DNA of 64,000 nucleotides from Oceanobacillus chungangensis (lineage in GTDB: Bacteria; Bacillota; Bacilli; Bacillales; Amphibacillaceae): contig NZ_PIOD01000005.1 in assembly GCF_003369565.1 (NCBI RefSeq), positions 124,001-188,000 of the forward strand, given 5' to 3'. The notes below the pieces were generated by a model that searched no databases, had not been told where the DNA came from, and saw only the letters and a program-made list of their open reading frames with translations. Position numbers and translations under genes: made by a program. This document shows positions 57,736-64,000 of this stretch, one piece after another (the stretch's first letter is position 1; the number at the start of each line of letters is the position of its first letter).

Positions 57736-58290
57736 ATGTCAGAGTATTTTATTCGAGAACTTATCGCATTGATATTTATGGCCATTGCATTGGGGATGGA
57801 TGCATTTTCTTTGAGTCTAGCTATGGGGATGCAAGAATTGCGCCTAAAAAGAGTTGCGCTTATTGGTTTTACTATTGGTATTTTTCATATTTTGATGCCC
57901 TTTATCGGCATCCTATTAGGAAAAGTAATCTCGGGACAAATTGGGGATATGACCACTATAGCGGCAAGCCTTTTATTAGTGGCTATTGGTGCACAGATGA
58001 TTTTTTCTGCCTTTAATCACCAAGCGAAGAAACTAATCCAGCCATATGGGTTTGGGCTTATTATTGTTGCTTTTACGGTTAGTTTGGATAGTTTTTCAAT
58101 TGGGCTAAGTCTTGGTTTATCAGGAGCAAAAACGTTTTTAGTCCTAATTTTATTTGGCGCATCGAGTACGATTCTCTGCTGGATAGGCATGATTCTAGGA
58201 AGAAAGGTCCATGGTTTTTTAGGAAGATATAGCGAAATCTTAGGTGGCAGTATTTTATTCGGCTTCGGTCTAATGCTACTGTTTGGTTAA
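57736..58290 (+). CDS. mntP: Manganese efflux pump MntP
   Basis: The 184-residue protein has six transmembrane helices in two repeats, each with a conserved acidic residue: ALGMDAFSLSLAMGM (Asp in helix 1) and FTVSLDSFSIGLSLG (Asp in the second repeat). This is the MntP/DUF204 pattern. It exports Mn(II). B. subtilis has the same gene (YwlD) between ywlC and ywlE. ATG 57736 lies 7 bp after AGGGGG; a longer frame from 57697 runs through the leader hairpin and is not used. Confidence 0.93.
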   Translation: MSEYFIRELIALIFMAIALGMDAFSLSLAMGMQELRLKRVALIGFTIGIFHILMPFIGILLGKVISGQIGDMTTIAASLLLVAIGAQMIFSAFNHQAKKLIQPYGFGLIIVAFTVSLDSFSIGLSLGLSGAKTFLVLILFGASSTILCWIGMILGRKVHGFLGRYSEILGGSILFGFGLMLLFG

Positions 58291-58418
58291 ATACCTTTGA
58301 TACCCCTATTAACAACGCTTTAACGCCTCTCATCACTCCTCATCTCGCGCAATTATATCTGTCTTTCATCTAGGTAATATGGTATATTTAATGTATAAAT
58401 TTCCTTTGGAGGCTCGTT

Positions 58419-59018
58419 ATGAAAATACTATTTGTTTGCACGGGAAATACATGTCGAAGCCCAATGGCAGAGGCGATTCTGAAGGATAGAATGCCCGGAG
58501 CTGAAGTACAATCTGCTGGGATTTTTGCAGGTGAAAATCAACAAGCGAATCCCAATACAATCCAGATATTAGAGCGACACGGGATCGAAATTAGTCATCA
58601 ATCACAGCCTGTGACAGAACGGTTGTTAGACTGGGCGGATGTTGTCTTAACGATGACAACACGGCATAAACAATCATTGATTATCGATTTCCCCAATTTT
58701 CAAGAAAAATATTATACGCTAAAAGAATTCATTTCTGAAGCGGATAAGAGAGTGTGGCAGGAGCTGAAAAAATCCTATGCCGACTTAGAGGAAAAACGTT
58801 CTTTATTTATTCAAGAGAATCAATTGAAATACAATTATGTTCAGTTGGACGATTTACTTGAGGACCATTTGGGAGAAGATATTGGGCATATTCGCAGGCT
58901 TGAATCTACTCTTATTAATTATGATATACCGGACCCCTTTGGTGGAAATCTAGTAACTTATGAAGAAACTTTCAAGGAGTTGGATGCGTATATTGAGTTG
59001 CTTATAAAGAAAATATAA
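58419..59018 (+). CDS. ywlE: Protein arginine phosphatase YwlE-like, with insertion
   Basis: The protein has the low-molecular-weight phosphatase fold with P-loop CTGNTCRS (Cys7, Thr11, Arg13) and the general acid in IPDPFGG (Asp172). Thr11 in the loop marks arginine phosphatases such as YwlE, which reverse McsB arginine phosphorylation. The protein is 199 residues against about 150 in B. subtilis. The extra 50-60 residues (about 106-165, charged and helical) lie between TLKEF and DPFGG. Position between mntP and rpiB supports the assignment. Confidence 0.9.
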   Translation: MKILFVCTGNTCRSPMAEAILKDRMPGAEVQSAGIFAGENQQANPNTIQILERHGIEISHQSQPVTERLLDWADVVLTMTTRHKQSLIIDFPNFQEKYYTLKEFISEADKRVWQELKKSYADLEEKRSLFIQENQLKYNYVQLDDLLEDHLGEDIGHIRRLESTLINYDIPDPFGGNLVTYEETFKELDAYIELLIKKI

Positions 59019-59037
59019 GTAGTATGGAGGTTTAAAG

Positions 59038-60330
59038 ATGAAGGATGGCTATCGTTTTAGTTTACGGTTAAAGCTAGTTTGTTTTACTACAATATTAGCG
59101 ATTATTACATATGGTACAAGCGCACTTTTTCTTTACTTAATTTTTGAGTATATCCAGGAATTTGTGAATATCCCTTTTGAGTGGTATACAGTCATTGTCT
59201 TAGTTTTAGGTATTATTTGGTCGGGAATACTTTCTTATTTTGCTTCAAGTGTAATTACAAAGCCGCTAACGAAGCTAGAAAAAGTGGCATCAGATGCAGC
59301 GAAGGGTAATTTGAATCAAGTTGTGGATATACCGAAGTCTGAAGATGAAATTAGAGCGTTGACAATTGCTTTTGATATGATGTTAAAAAATCTGAATACG
59401 ATAGTACATAATATTGATAATCATTTTTCCAGTACAAATGAAGCTGCGATTAAGATGAAGGCGGCTTCACATAAAGCAACACAACATTCTCATGTTATTG
59501 GTACGTCCATTGATGAAATTTCCCGTGGTGCAGAAAGTTCATCAGAAGCTATCCAACATACTGCAGAAGCGGTGGAAGTGGCAACTGGACTTGCAATCAA
59601 AGTTCAAGAGAAAGCTGGACAATCAAAGGATAAGTCCACACAAATGCTAGATACATTAAACACAAGTAGACAAGTAGTTAGTCAATTAGTCGAGGGCATT
59701 CAGAAATTAGCTGAAGAACAAGAGCATTCCCTACAAGATGTGGAACACTTGAAACAAAATACATTGCAGGTCGAATCCATTATTACGATGGTCGGAGAGA
59801 TTGCAGAGCAAACGAATCTGCTTGCATTAAATGCGTCAATTGAAGCTGCAAGAGCTGGTGAGCATGGTAGAGGATTCGCTGTTGTAGCTGAAGAAATTCG
59901 TAAATTAGCGGATCAGAGTGCACAGGCTGTGCAACGAATTGGTGATTTAATAAAATCGATTCAAGAAGATGTCAAACGTGTCGTTGTGAAAATTAACGAA
60001 AACGTTGTATACGCAAGGAATGAATCTGAAAATGGTAAGGAAACAAATCTTGCCTTTGAAAAAATGTCAGGATCTGTAATCGATGTTGCAACAGAAATCG
60101 ACAGTATTACGATGTTAGTGAATCAGCAAATAGAATCAATCCAAGATACAGTAAGGCAGTCTCAAGAAGTTGCAGCGATTGCTGAAGAAACTTCTGCAGG
60201 TGCGGAAGAAGTAAATGCCTCGATTCAGGAGCAAATTTCAACAATTGAACAAGTTGATGAATTAGCATTAGAAATTGAAAAACAAGCAGAGAAACTAAAT
60301 CAACAAATCAATAAATTTACCATGAGTTAA
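59038..60330 (+). CDS. Methyl-accepting chemotaxis protein without an extracellular sensor domain
   Basis: The 430-residue chemoreceptor has TM1 (about 12-35), a loop of only about 10 residues, TM2 (about 46-67), HAMP (68-122), and a cytoplasmic signalling coiled coil with the conserved tip [38 protein letters not shown] (about 258-295). There is no room for a periplasmic-type sensor, so it must sense membrane, cytoplasmic or HAMP-level inputs. It lies between ywlE and rpiB. AUG follows GGAGG. Confidence 0.92.
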   Translation: MKDGYRFSLRLKLVCFTTILAIITYGTSALFLYLIFEYIQEFVNIPFEWYTVIVLVLGIIWSGILSYFASSVITKPLTKLEKVASDAAKGNLNQVVDIPKSEDEIRALTIAFDMMLKNLNTIVHNIDNHFSSTNEAAIKMKAASHKATQHSHVIGTSIDEISRGAESSSEAIQHTAEAVEVATGLAIKVQEKAGQSKDKSTQMLDTLNTSRQVVSQLVEGIQKLAEEQEHSLQDVEHLKQNTLQVESIITMVGEIAEQTNLLALNASIEAARAGEHGRGFAVVAEEIRKLADQSAQAVQRIGDLIKSIQEDVKRVVVKINENVVYARNESENGKETNLAFEKMSGSVIDVATEIDSITMLVNQQIESIQDTVRQSQEVAAIAEETSAGAEEVNASIQEQISTIEQVDELALEIEKQAEKLNQQINKFTMS

Positions 60331-60384
60331 TGTGACTTTGGAAATGTACAGTATTTAATTTACAGCAAAAGAGGAGGAAGAAAC

Positions 60385-60822
60385 ATGAAAGTAATTCTTA
60401 CTGGAGACCATGCAGGGATGACATTAAGAAATGAATTAAGGGATTTATTGGAAGAAATGGGCATTGAATATGAGGATACTGGCTGTAGCTGTGAAACCTC
60501 TGTCGATTATCCTGATTACGCTCTGCCAGCTGCGGAACGTGTGGCGAAGGGTGAATTTGATCGTGGCATTTTTATTTGTGGAACTGGTATCGGCATGTCA
60601 ATCGCTGCCAATAAAGTGAATGGAATCCGAGCAACGGTTGTACATGATATCTATAGTGCAAAGTTAACTCGGCAGCACAATAATACAAATATCATTACGA
60701 TGGGTGAGCGTGTAATTGGACCCGGATTAGCAAGAGAAATTGCAAAAACATGGCTAGAAACGGAATTCGAAGCTGGTCGCCATGCAAATCGACTTGAAAA
60801 AATTACGAACTACGAAGGATAA
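60385..60822 (+). CDS. rpiB: Ribose-5-phosphate isomerase B
   Basis: The 145-residue RpiB/LacA-LacB family isomerase interconverts ribose 5-phosphate and ribulose 5-phosphate. It begins MKVILTGDHAGMTLRNELRDLL, has the catalytic cysteine in FICGTGIGMSIAANKVNGIRA (about Cys67), and HDIYSAKLTRQHNNTNIITMGERVIG. Corresponds to B. subtilis YwlF. GAGGAGG precedes ATG. Confidence 0.96.
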   Translation: MKVILTGDHAGMTLRNELRDLLEEMGIEYEDTGCSCETSVDYPDYALPAAERVAKGEFDRGIFICGTGIGMSIAANKVNGIRATVVHDIYSAKLTRQHNNTNIITMGERVIGPGLAREIAKTWLETEFEAGRHANRLEKITNYEG

Positions 60823-60885
60823 TAAGAATGAATGACCAAGTCTGTAATTGTGACTTGGTCATTTAAACATGGTGGGGTGTAAATA

Positions 60886-61455
60886 ATGGATGATTTAAAT
60901 CAAAAAGTACAGCAAGATCTTGAAGAAGTAATTAATGAATGGCTAGAGAGCAACTATCTGCATGATGGTGAAGTGTTTGTTATTGGCTGTTCAACAAGTG
61001 AAGTTATAGGTAAGCATATTGGGACCTCAGGTAGTGAAGAAGTGGCAATTCGTATCTTTGCTGCGATGCAAAAGCTTAAACAGACAACAAATGTTCAGCT
61101 TGCATTCCAATGTTGTGAACATTTAAATCGTGCTCTCGTCGTAGAGAGAGAAACAATGCAGCACTATCGCCTTGAGGAAGTATCCGCCGTTCCAGTACCA
61201 TCAGCAGGTGGCTCTATGGCATCTTTCGCATATAAACAAATGAAGGATCCTGTTGTTGTTGAACATATTCAAGCTAATGCTGGAATTGATATCGGGGAAA
61301 CAATGATTGGAATGCATATAAAGCATGTTGCAGTACCATTACGCTTTGCGCAGAGGACTATTGGGGAAGCGAGAATTACCGGGGCATATAGTAGACCGAA
61401 ATTAATAGGTGGAAAACGAGCGAACTACGATAATACGAGAGAAGACTGCAAATAA
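60886..61455 (+). CDS. ywlG: TIGR01440/DUF436 family protein YwlG
   Basis: The 189-residue cytoplasmic protein of the YwlG family has VFVIGCSTSEVIGKHIGTSGSEEVA, QCCEHLNRALVVERE, and PSAGGSMASFAYKQMKDPVVVEHIQANAGIDIGETMIGMHIKHVAVP. Conserved between rpiB and glyA in Bacillaceae. Function unknown. It is sometimes likened to aminoglycoside N3'-acetyltransferase-like folds, without functional support. GGTGGGGTG precedes ATG. Confidence 0.92.
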   Translation: MDDLNQKVQQDLEEVINEWLESNYLHDGEVFVIGCSTSEVIGKHIGTSGSEEVAIRIFAAMQKLKQTTNVQLAFQCCEHLNRALVVERETMQHYRLEEVSAVPVPSAGGSMASFAYKQMKDPVVVEHIQANAGIDIGETMIGMHIKHVAVPLRFAQRTIGEARITGAYSRPKLIGGKRANYDNTREDCK

Positions 61456-61576
61456 TAATGTGTTTTCATTGTTTATAAGTATTTCTTTGAATAATCTGTC
61501 ATTTGAGTTTCAATTTAAAGTGGAAAACGCTACAATGAATCTATAGTTATTCTATTATCTACAAGGGGGAATTCAA

Positions 61577-62821
61577 ATGGAATATGTCAAGCACTCAGAT
61601 CCAGAAATATTTGAAGCAATCCAAGCAGAAAAAAAACGTCAACAGGATAACATTGAATTAATCGCGTCGGAAAACTTTGTTTCTGAAGCTGTTATGGAAG
61701 CGATGGGATCTGTACTGACGAATAAGTATGCGGAAGGGTATCCTGGAAGAAGATATTATGGCGGTTGTGATCATGTCGATATTGTAGAGAACTTAGCTAG
61801 GGACCGTGCGAAGCAAATATTTGGTGCAGAACATGTAAACGTCCAACCACATTCAGGTGCACAAGCAAATATGGCGGTTTATTTTACGGTTTTAGAGCAA
61901 GGCGATACGGTTTTAGGTATGAACCTAAATCACGGTGGACACTTGACTCATGGAAGTCCAGTAAACTTCAGTGGAAAACAATATAACTTTGTAGATTATG
62001 GTGTAGATAAAGAAACAGAACAGATTGATTATAATGTTGTATTAGAAAAGGCAAAAGAAGTGAAGCCAAAACTAATTGTTGCAGGTGCATCTGCATACTC
62101 TCGGGCAATTGATTTTGCTAAATTAAAGGAAATTGCAGATGAGGTTGATGCGCTCTTCATGGTAGACATGGCACATATCGCTGGACTAGTAGCGGCTGGC
62201 TACCATCAAAACCCAGTGGAGTATGCAGATTTTGTTACAACGACTACACATAAAACATTAAGAGGCCCTCGTGGTGGAATCATTCTATGTAAAGAAAAAT
62301 ACGCAAAGCAAATTGATAAATCTGTATTCCCGGGAATACAAGGTGGTCCATTGATGCATATCATTGCAGCAAAGGCAGTAGCGTTTAAAGAAGTGTTATC
62401 ACCGGAATTCAAGACATACGCAAAAAATATTATAGATAATGCGAAGATGCTAAGTGATGCTTTAACTGAAGAGGGATTAAGAATTGTTTCGGGTGGAACG
62501 GATAATCACCTATTGCTTGTTGACGTAACAACATTAGGATTAACAGGTAAGGTAGCAGAGAAGGTATTGGATGATATCGGCATTACAACAAATAAAAATA
62601 CAATCCCATTCGACACGGAAAGTCCGTTTATTACAAGTGGCATTCGAATTGGAACAGCGGCTGTAACAACACGAGGATTTGGCGAGGAAGAGATGAAGGA
62701 GATTGCATCTATTATTGCCCTTTCACTGAAAAACACTGAAGATGAGACAATCCAAAGTGAAGCTAAGAAACGTGTACGAGCATTGACAAGTAAATTTGTT
62801 TTATACGGACAATTAGCATAA
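61577..62821 (+). CDS. glyA: Serine hydroxymethyltransferase
   Basis: The 414-residue PLP enzyme interconverts serine and glycine with tetrahydrofolate, the main source of one-carbon units. The PLP lysine is in [14 protein letters not shown] (about Lys226), with [20 protein letters not shown] at the N-terminus and [11 protein letters not shown] in the active site. RBS AAGGGGGA precedes ATG. It is followed by a spacer with a hairpin and then upp, as in B. subtilis. Confidence 0.97.
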   Translation: MEYVKHSDPEIFEAIQAEKKRQQDNIELIASENFVSEAVMEAMGSVLTNKYAEGYPGRRYYGGCDHVDIVENLARDRAKQIFGAEHVNVQPHSGAQANMAVYFTVLEQGDTVLGMNLNHGGHLTHGSPVNFSGKQYNFVDYGVDKETEQIDYNVVLEKAKEVKPKLIVAGASAYSRAIDFAKLKEIADEVDALFMVDMAHIAGLVAAGYHQNPVEYADFVTTTTHKTLRGPRGGIILCKEKYAKQIDKSVFPGIQGGPLMHIIAAKAVAFKEVLSPEFKTYAKNIIDNAKMLSDALTEEGLRIVSGGTDNHLLLVDVTTLGLTGKVAEKVLDDIGITTNKNTIPFDTESPFITSGIRIGTAAVTTRGFGEEEMKEIASIIALSLKNTEDETIQSEAKKRVRALTSKFVLYGQLA

Positions 62822-62905
62822 GATCAAAGACTCAAGCGCGTAAGGAAGTTATGGAAGTCTCACTGGCAGTGCGGGCGCTGGAGCTGGGGTGCCCTTTCGG
62901 TGAGA
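62822..62905. repeat. Decayed family C repeat fragment
   Basis: Contains TCAAGCGCGTAAGG, GGGCGCTGGAGCTGGGG and a TCTCAC/GTGAGA pair; the GCTGGAGCTGG word is shared with the 49.3 kb fragment. Confidence 0.4.
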
Positions 62906-62947
62906 GAATTGGTAAGAGGAATTTTATCCTTCGTAGCTTAAAAAACT

Positions 62948-62975
62948 AAGGGACATTTCCACTGGGATGTCCCTT
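62948..62975 (+). terminator. Probable terminator between glyA and upp
   Basis: AAGGGACAT/ATGTCCCTT is a perfect 9-bp stem with a 10-nt loop; the following sequence ATAAAAATTCTTTTC has only a delayed T-run. Confidence 0.55.
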
Positions 62976-63074
62976 ATAAAAATTCTTTTCGACATTTTTC
63001 CCATACTACTTGAAAGCTACTCTTTTTTTCAGTACACTTTTAAGGATATAATAATTTAAAGGAGTGAACGGTGA

Positions 63075-63704
63075 ATGGGAAACGTTTTTGTATTAGATCA
63101 TCCGTTAATTCAGCATAAATTAACGTTTATTAGAGATAAAAACACAGGAACCAAAGAATTTCGTGAACTAGTAGACGAAGTAGCGATGTTAATGGCATTT
63201 GAGATTACGAGAGATTTACCAGTAAAAGAGGCAGTAATCGATACTCCAGTAACAAGTACAAATACAAAGGTTTTAGCAGGTAAGAAGATTGGCTTAGTTC
63301 CAATTTTACGTGCAGGGCTTGGCATGGTTGATGGCGTACGTAAGCTAATTCCAGCTGCAAAAGTTGGACATGTTGGTCTGTATCGTGATCCAGAAACTTT
63401 AAAACCAGTGGAGTATTATATTAAATTACCATCTGATATTTCTGAACGTGAATTAATTGTTATCGATCCTATGCTCGCTACTGGTGGTTCTGCAAATGAT
63501 GCAATCCATTCACTTAAGAAGCGCGGTGCACAACATATTCGTCTCATGTGTCTAGTTGCTGCTCCAGAAGGTGTGGAAGTAATTAAGAAAGAACATCCAG
63601 ATGTTGATATCTATTTAGCAGCAATGGACGAGAAACTTAATGAAGAAGGTTATATCGTTCCAGGACTAGGAGACGCTGGAGACCGTTTGTTCGGAACAAA
63701 ATAA
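63075..63704 (+). CDS. upp: Uracil phosphoribosyltransferase
   Basis: The 209-residue enzyme salvages uracil to UMP. It shows [32 protein letters not shown] at the N-terminus, [15 protein letters not shown], the PRPP-binding [17 protein letters not shown] (about 129-145) and [18 protein letters not shown] at the C-terminus. AAAGGAG precedes ATG. Order glyA-upp-mnaA is the Bacillus standard. Confidence 0.97.
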   Translation: MGNVFVLDHPLIQHKLTFIRDKNTGTKEFRELVDEVAMLMAFEITRDLPVKEAVIDTPVTSTNTKVLAGKKIGLVPILRAGLGMVDGVRKLIPAAKVGHVGLYRDPETLKPVEYYIKLPSDISERELIVIDPMLATGGSANDAIHSLKKRGAQHIRLMCLVAAPEGVEVIKKEHPDVDIYLAAMDEKLNEEGYIVPGLGDAGDRLFGTK

Positions 63705-63802
63705 GCTATAGGGTGCCTGTTACTTCTCAAATTTTATCGAAAGCTTGAGGAGTATTTTTGCGAAGGGCTCCACTAATGAGGAACTTGGAGTGAGAAATTA
63801 TA

Positions 63803-64000
63803 ATGGCGAAACGTATTAAGGTAATGACTATCTTTGGAACAAGACCAGAAGCGATTAAAATGGCGCCACTTGTTTTAGAATTAAACAAACGATCAGATGA
63901 ATTTGAGTCAATTGTTACGGTAACAGCACAGCATCGGGAAATGCTTGACCAAGTACTTGATATCTTTGGTATCACACCCGATTATGACTTAAATATTATG
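63803..64000 (+). CDS. mnaA: UDP-N-acetylglucosamine 2-epimerase, 5' part
   Basis: The first 66 codons read [20 protein letters not shown] and [20 protein letters not shown], the N-terminal signature of non-hydrolysing UDP-GlcNAc 2-epimerases, which make UDP-ManNAc for wall teichoic acid linkage units. The gene runs off the right edge of the window. GGAG lies 12 bp upstream of ATG. Matches the gene after upp in B. subtilis (mnaA/yvyH). Confidence 0.93.
   Translation, partial: MAKRIKVMTIFGTRPEAIKMAPLVLELNKRSDEFESIVTVTAQHREMLDQVLDIFGITPDYDLNIM

Noticed and set aside
61520-61540. CcpA (cre) site upstream of glyA
   Set aside because: TGGAAAACGCTACA has the central CG displaced by one base from the consensus, so it is not a convincing match.

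Overview
The window is a 64 kb, AT-rich piece of a chromosome from an endospore-forming Bacillaceae bacterium, most like Oceanobacillus or Virgibacillus. The evidence is an almost unbroken run of genes in the order known from the B. subtilis ywd-ywl region, read in the opposite direction: ywdI-ywdK-gerQ-hemQ-pta-lipL-ywfO-ywgA-ywhD-pbpG-ywiB-argS-fadF...rpoE-pyrG-spo0F-fbaA-tal-murA2-glpX-rho-rpmE-tdk-prfA-prmC-spoIIR-sua5-mntP-ywlE-rpiB-ywlG-glyA-upp-mnaA. Sporulation genes (tgl, gerQ, pbpG, spo0F, spoIIR) are present. I see no tRNA, rRNA, CRISPR array, prophage or transposase.

Region 1 (1-15.7 kb) is accessory. It holds the end of a membrane protein gene, an OsmC peroxiredoxin, the cystine transporter tcyP with a structured leader, a minus-strand set of small genes ending with spore transglutaminase tgl, an acyltransferase, a YjiH permease, an AarF/UbiB kinase with a phasin-like partner, a PAP2 phosphatase, two GNAT enzymes, a YoaS/YozG-like pair, a TPR protein and an erythromycin-esterase-like protein. 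Two decayed genes lie here: a frameshifted lipoprotein and a pseudogene with a nonsense codon and a frameshift.

Region 2 (15.9-29 kb) is core: ywdI, ywdK, a small membrane gene, gerQ, hemQ (haem), pta (acetate), lipL (lipoate), ywfO, ywgA, ywhD, pbpG (cell wall), ywiB and argS.

Region 3 (29.5-40.1 kb) is an acyl-CoA catabolic cluster: fadF, thiolase, 3-hydroxyacyl-CoA dehydrogenase, two acyl-CoA dehydrogenases and the fused mutase icmF. A FadR-type operator overlaps the promoter at its head.

Region 4 (40.5-64 kb) holds rpoE, pyrG, spo0F, central carbon metabolism (fbaA, tal, glpX), cell wall (murA2), rho, translation (rpmE2, prfA, prmC, sua5), tdk, spoIIR, mntP, the arginine phosphatase ywlE, a chemoreceptor, rpiB, ywlG, glyA, upp and the start of mnaA.

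The intergenic DNA is the most unusual part. It carries several families of repeats: about 125-bp palindromic elements, two arrays with an exact 21-bp period, a structured 280-bp element and short motifs that follow each gene of the 2.3-5.1 kb cluster. The strongest regulatory observations are: a three-way-junction leader on tcyP whose closing helix competes with Shine-Dalgarno sequestration; a CTP-type reiterative attenuator at pyrG; an AUU start for spo0F; a DnaA-box cluster upstream of and inside sua5; and a 14-bp hairpin that buries the mntP ribosome-binding site.
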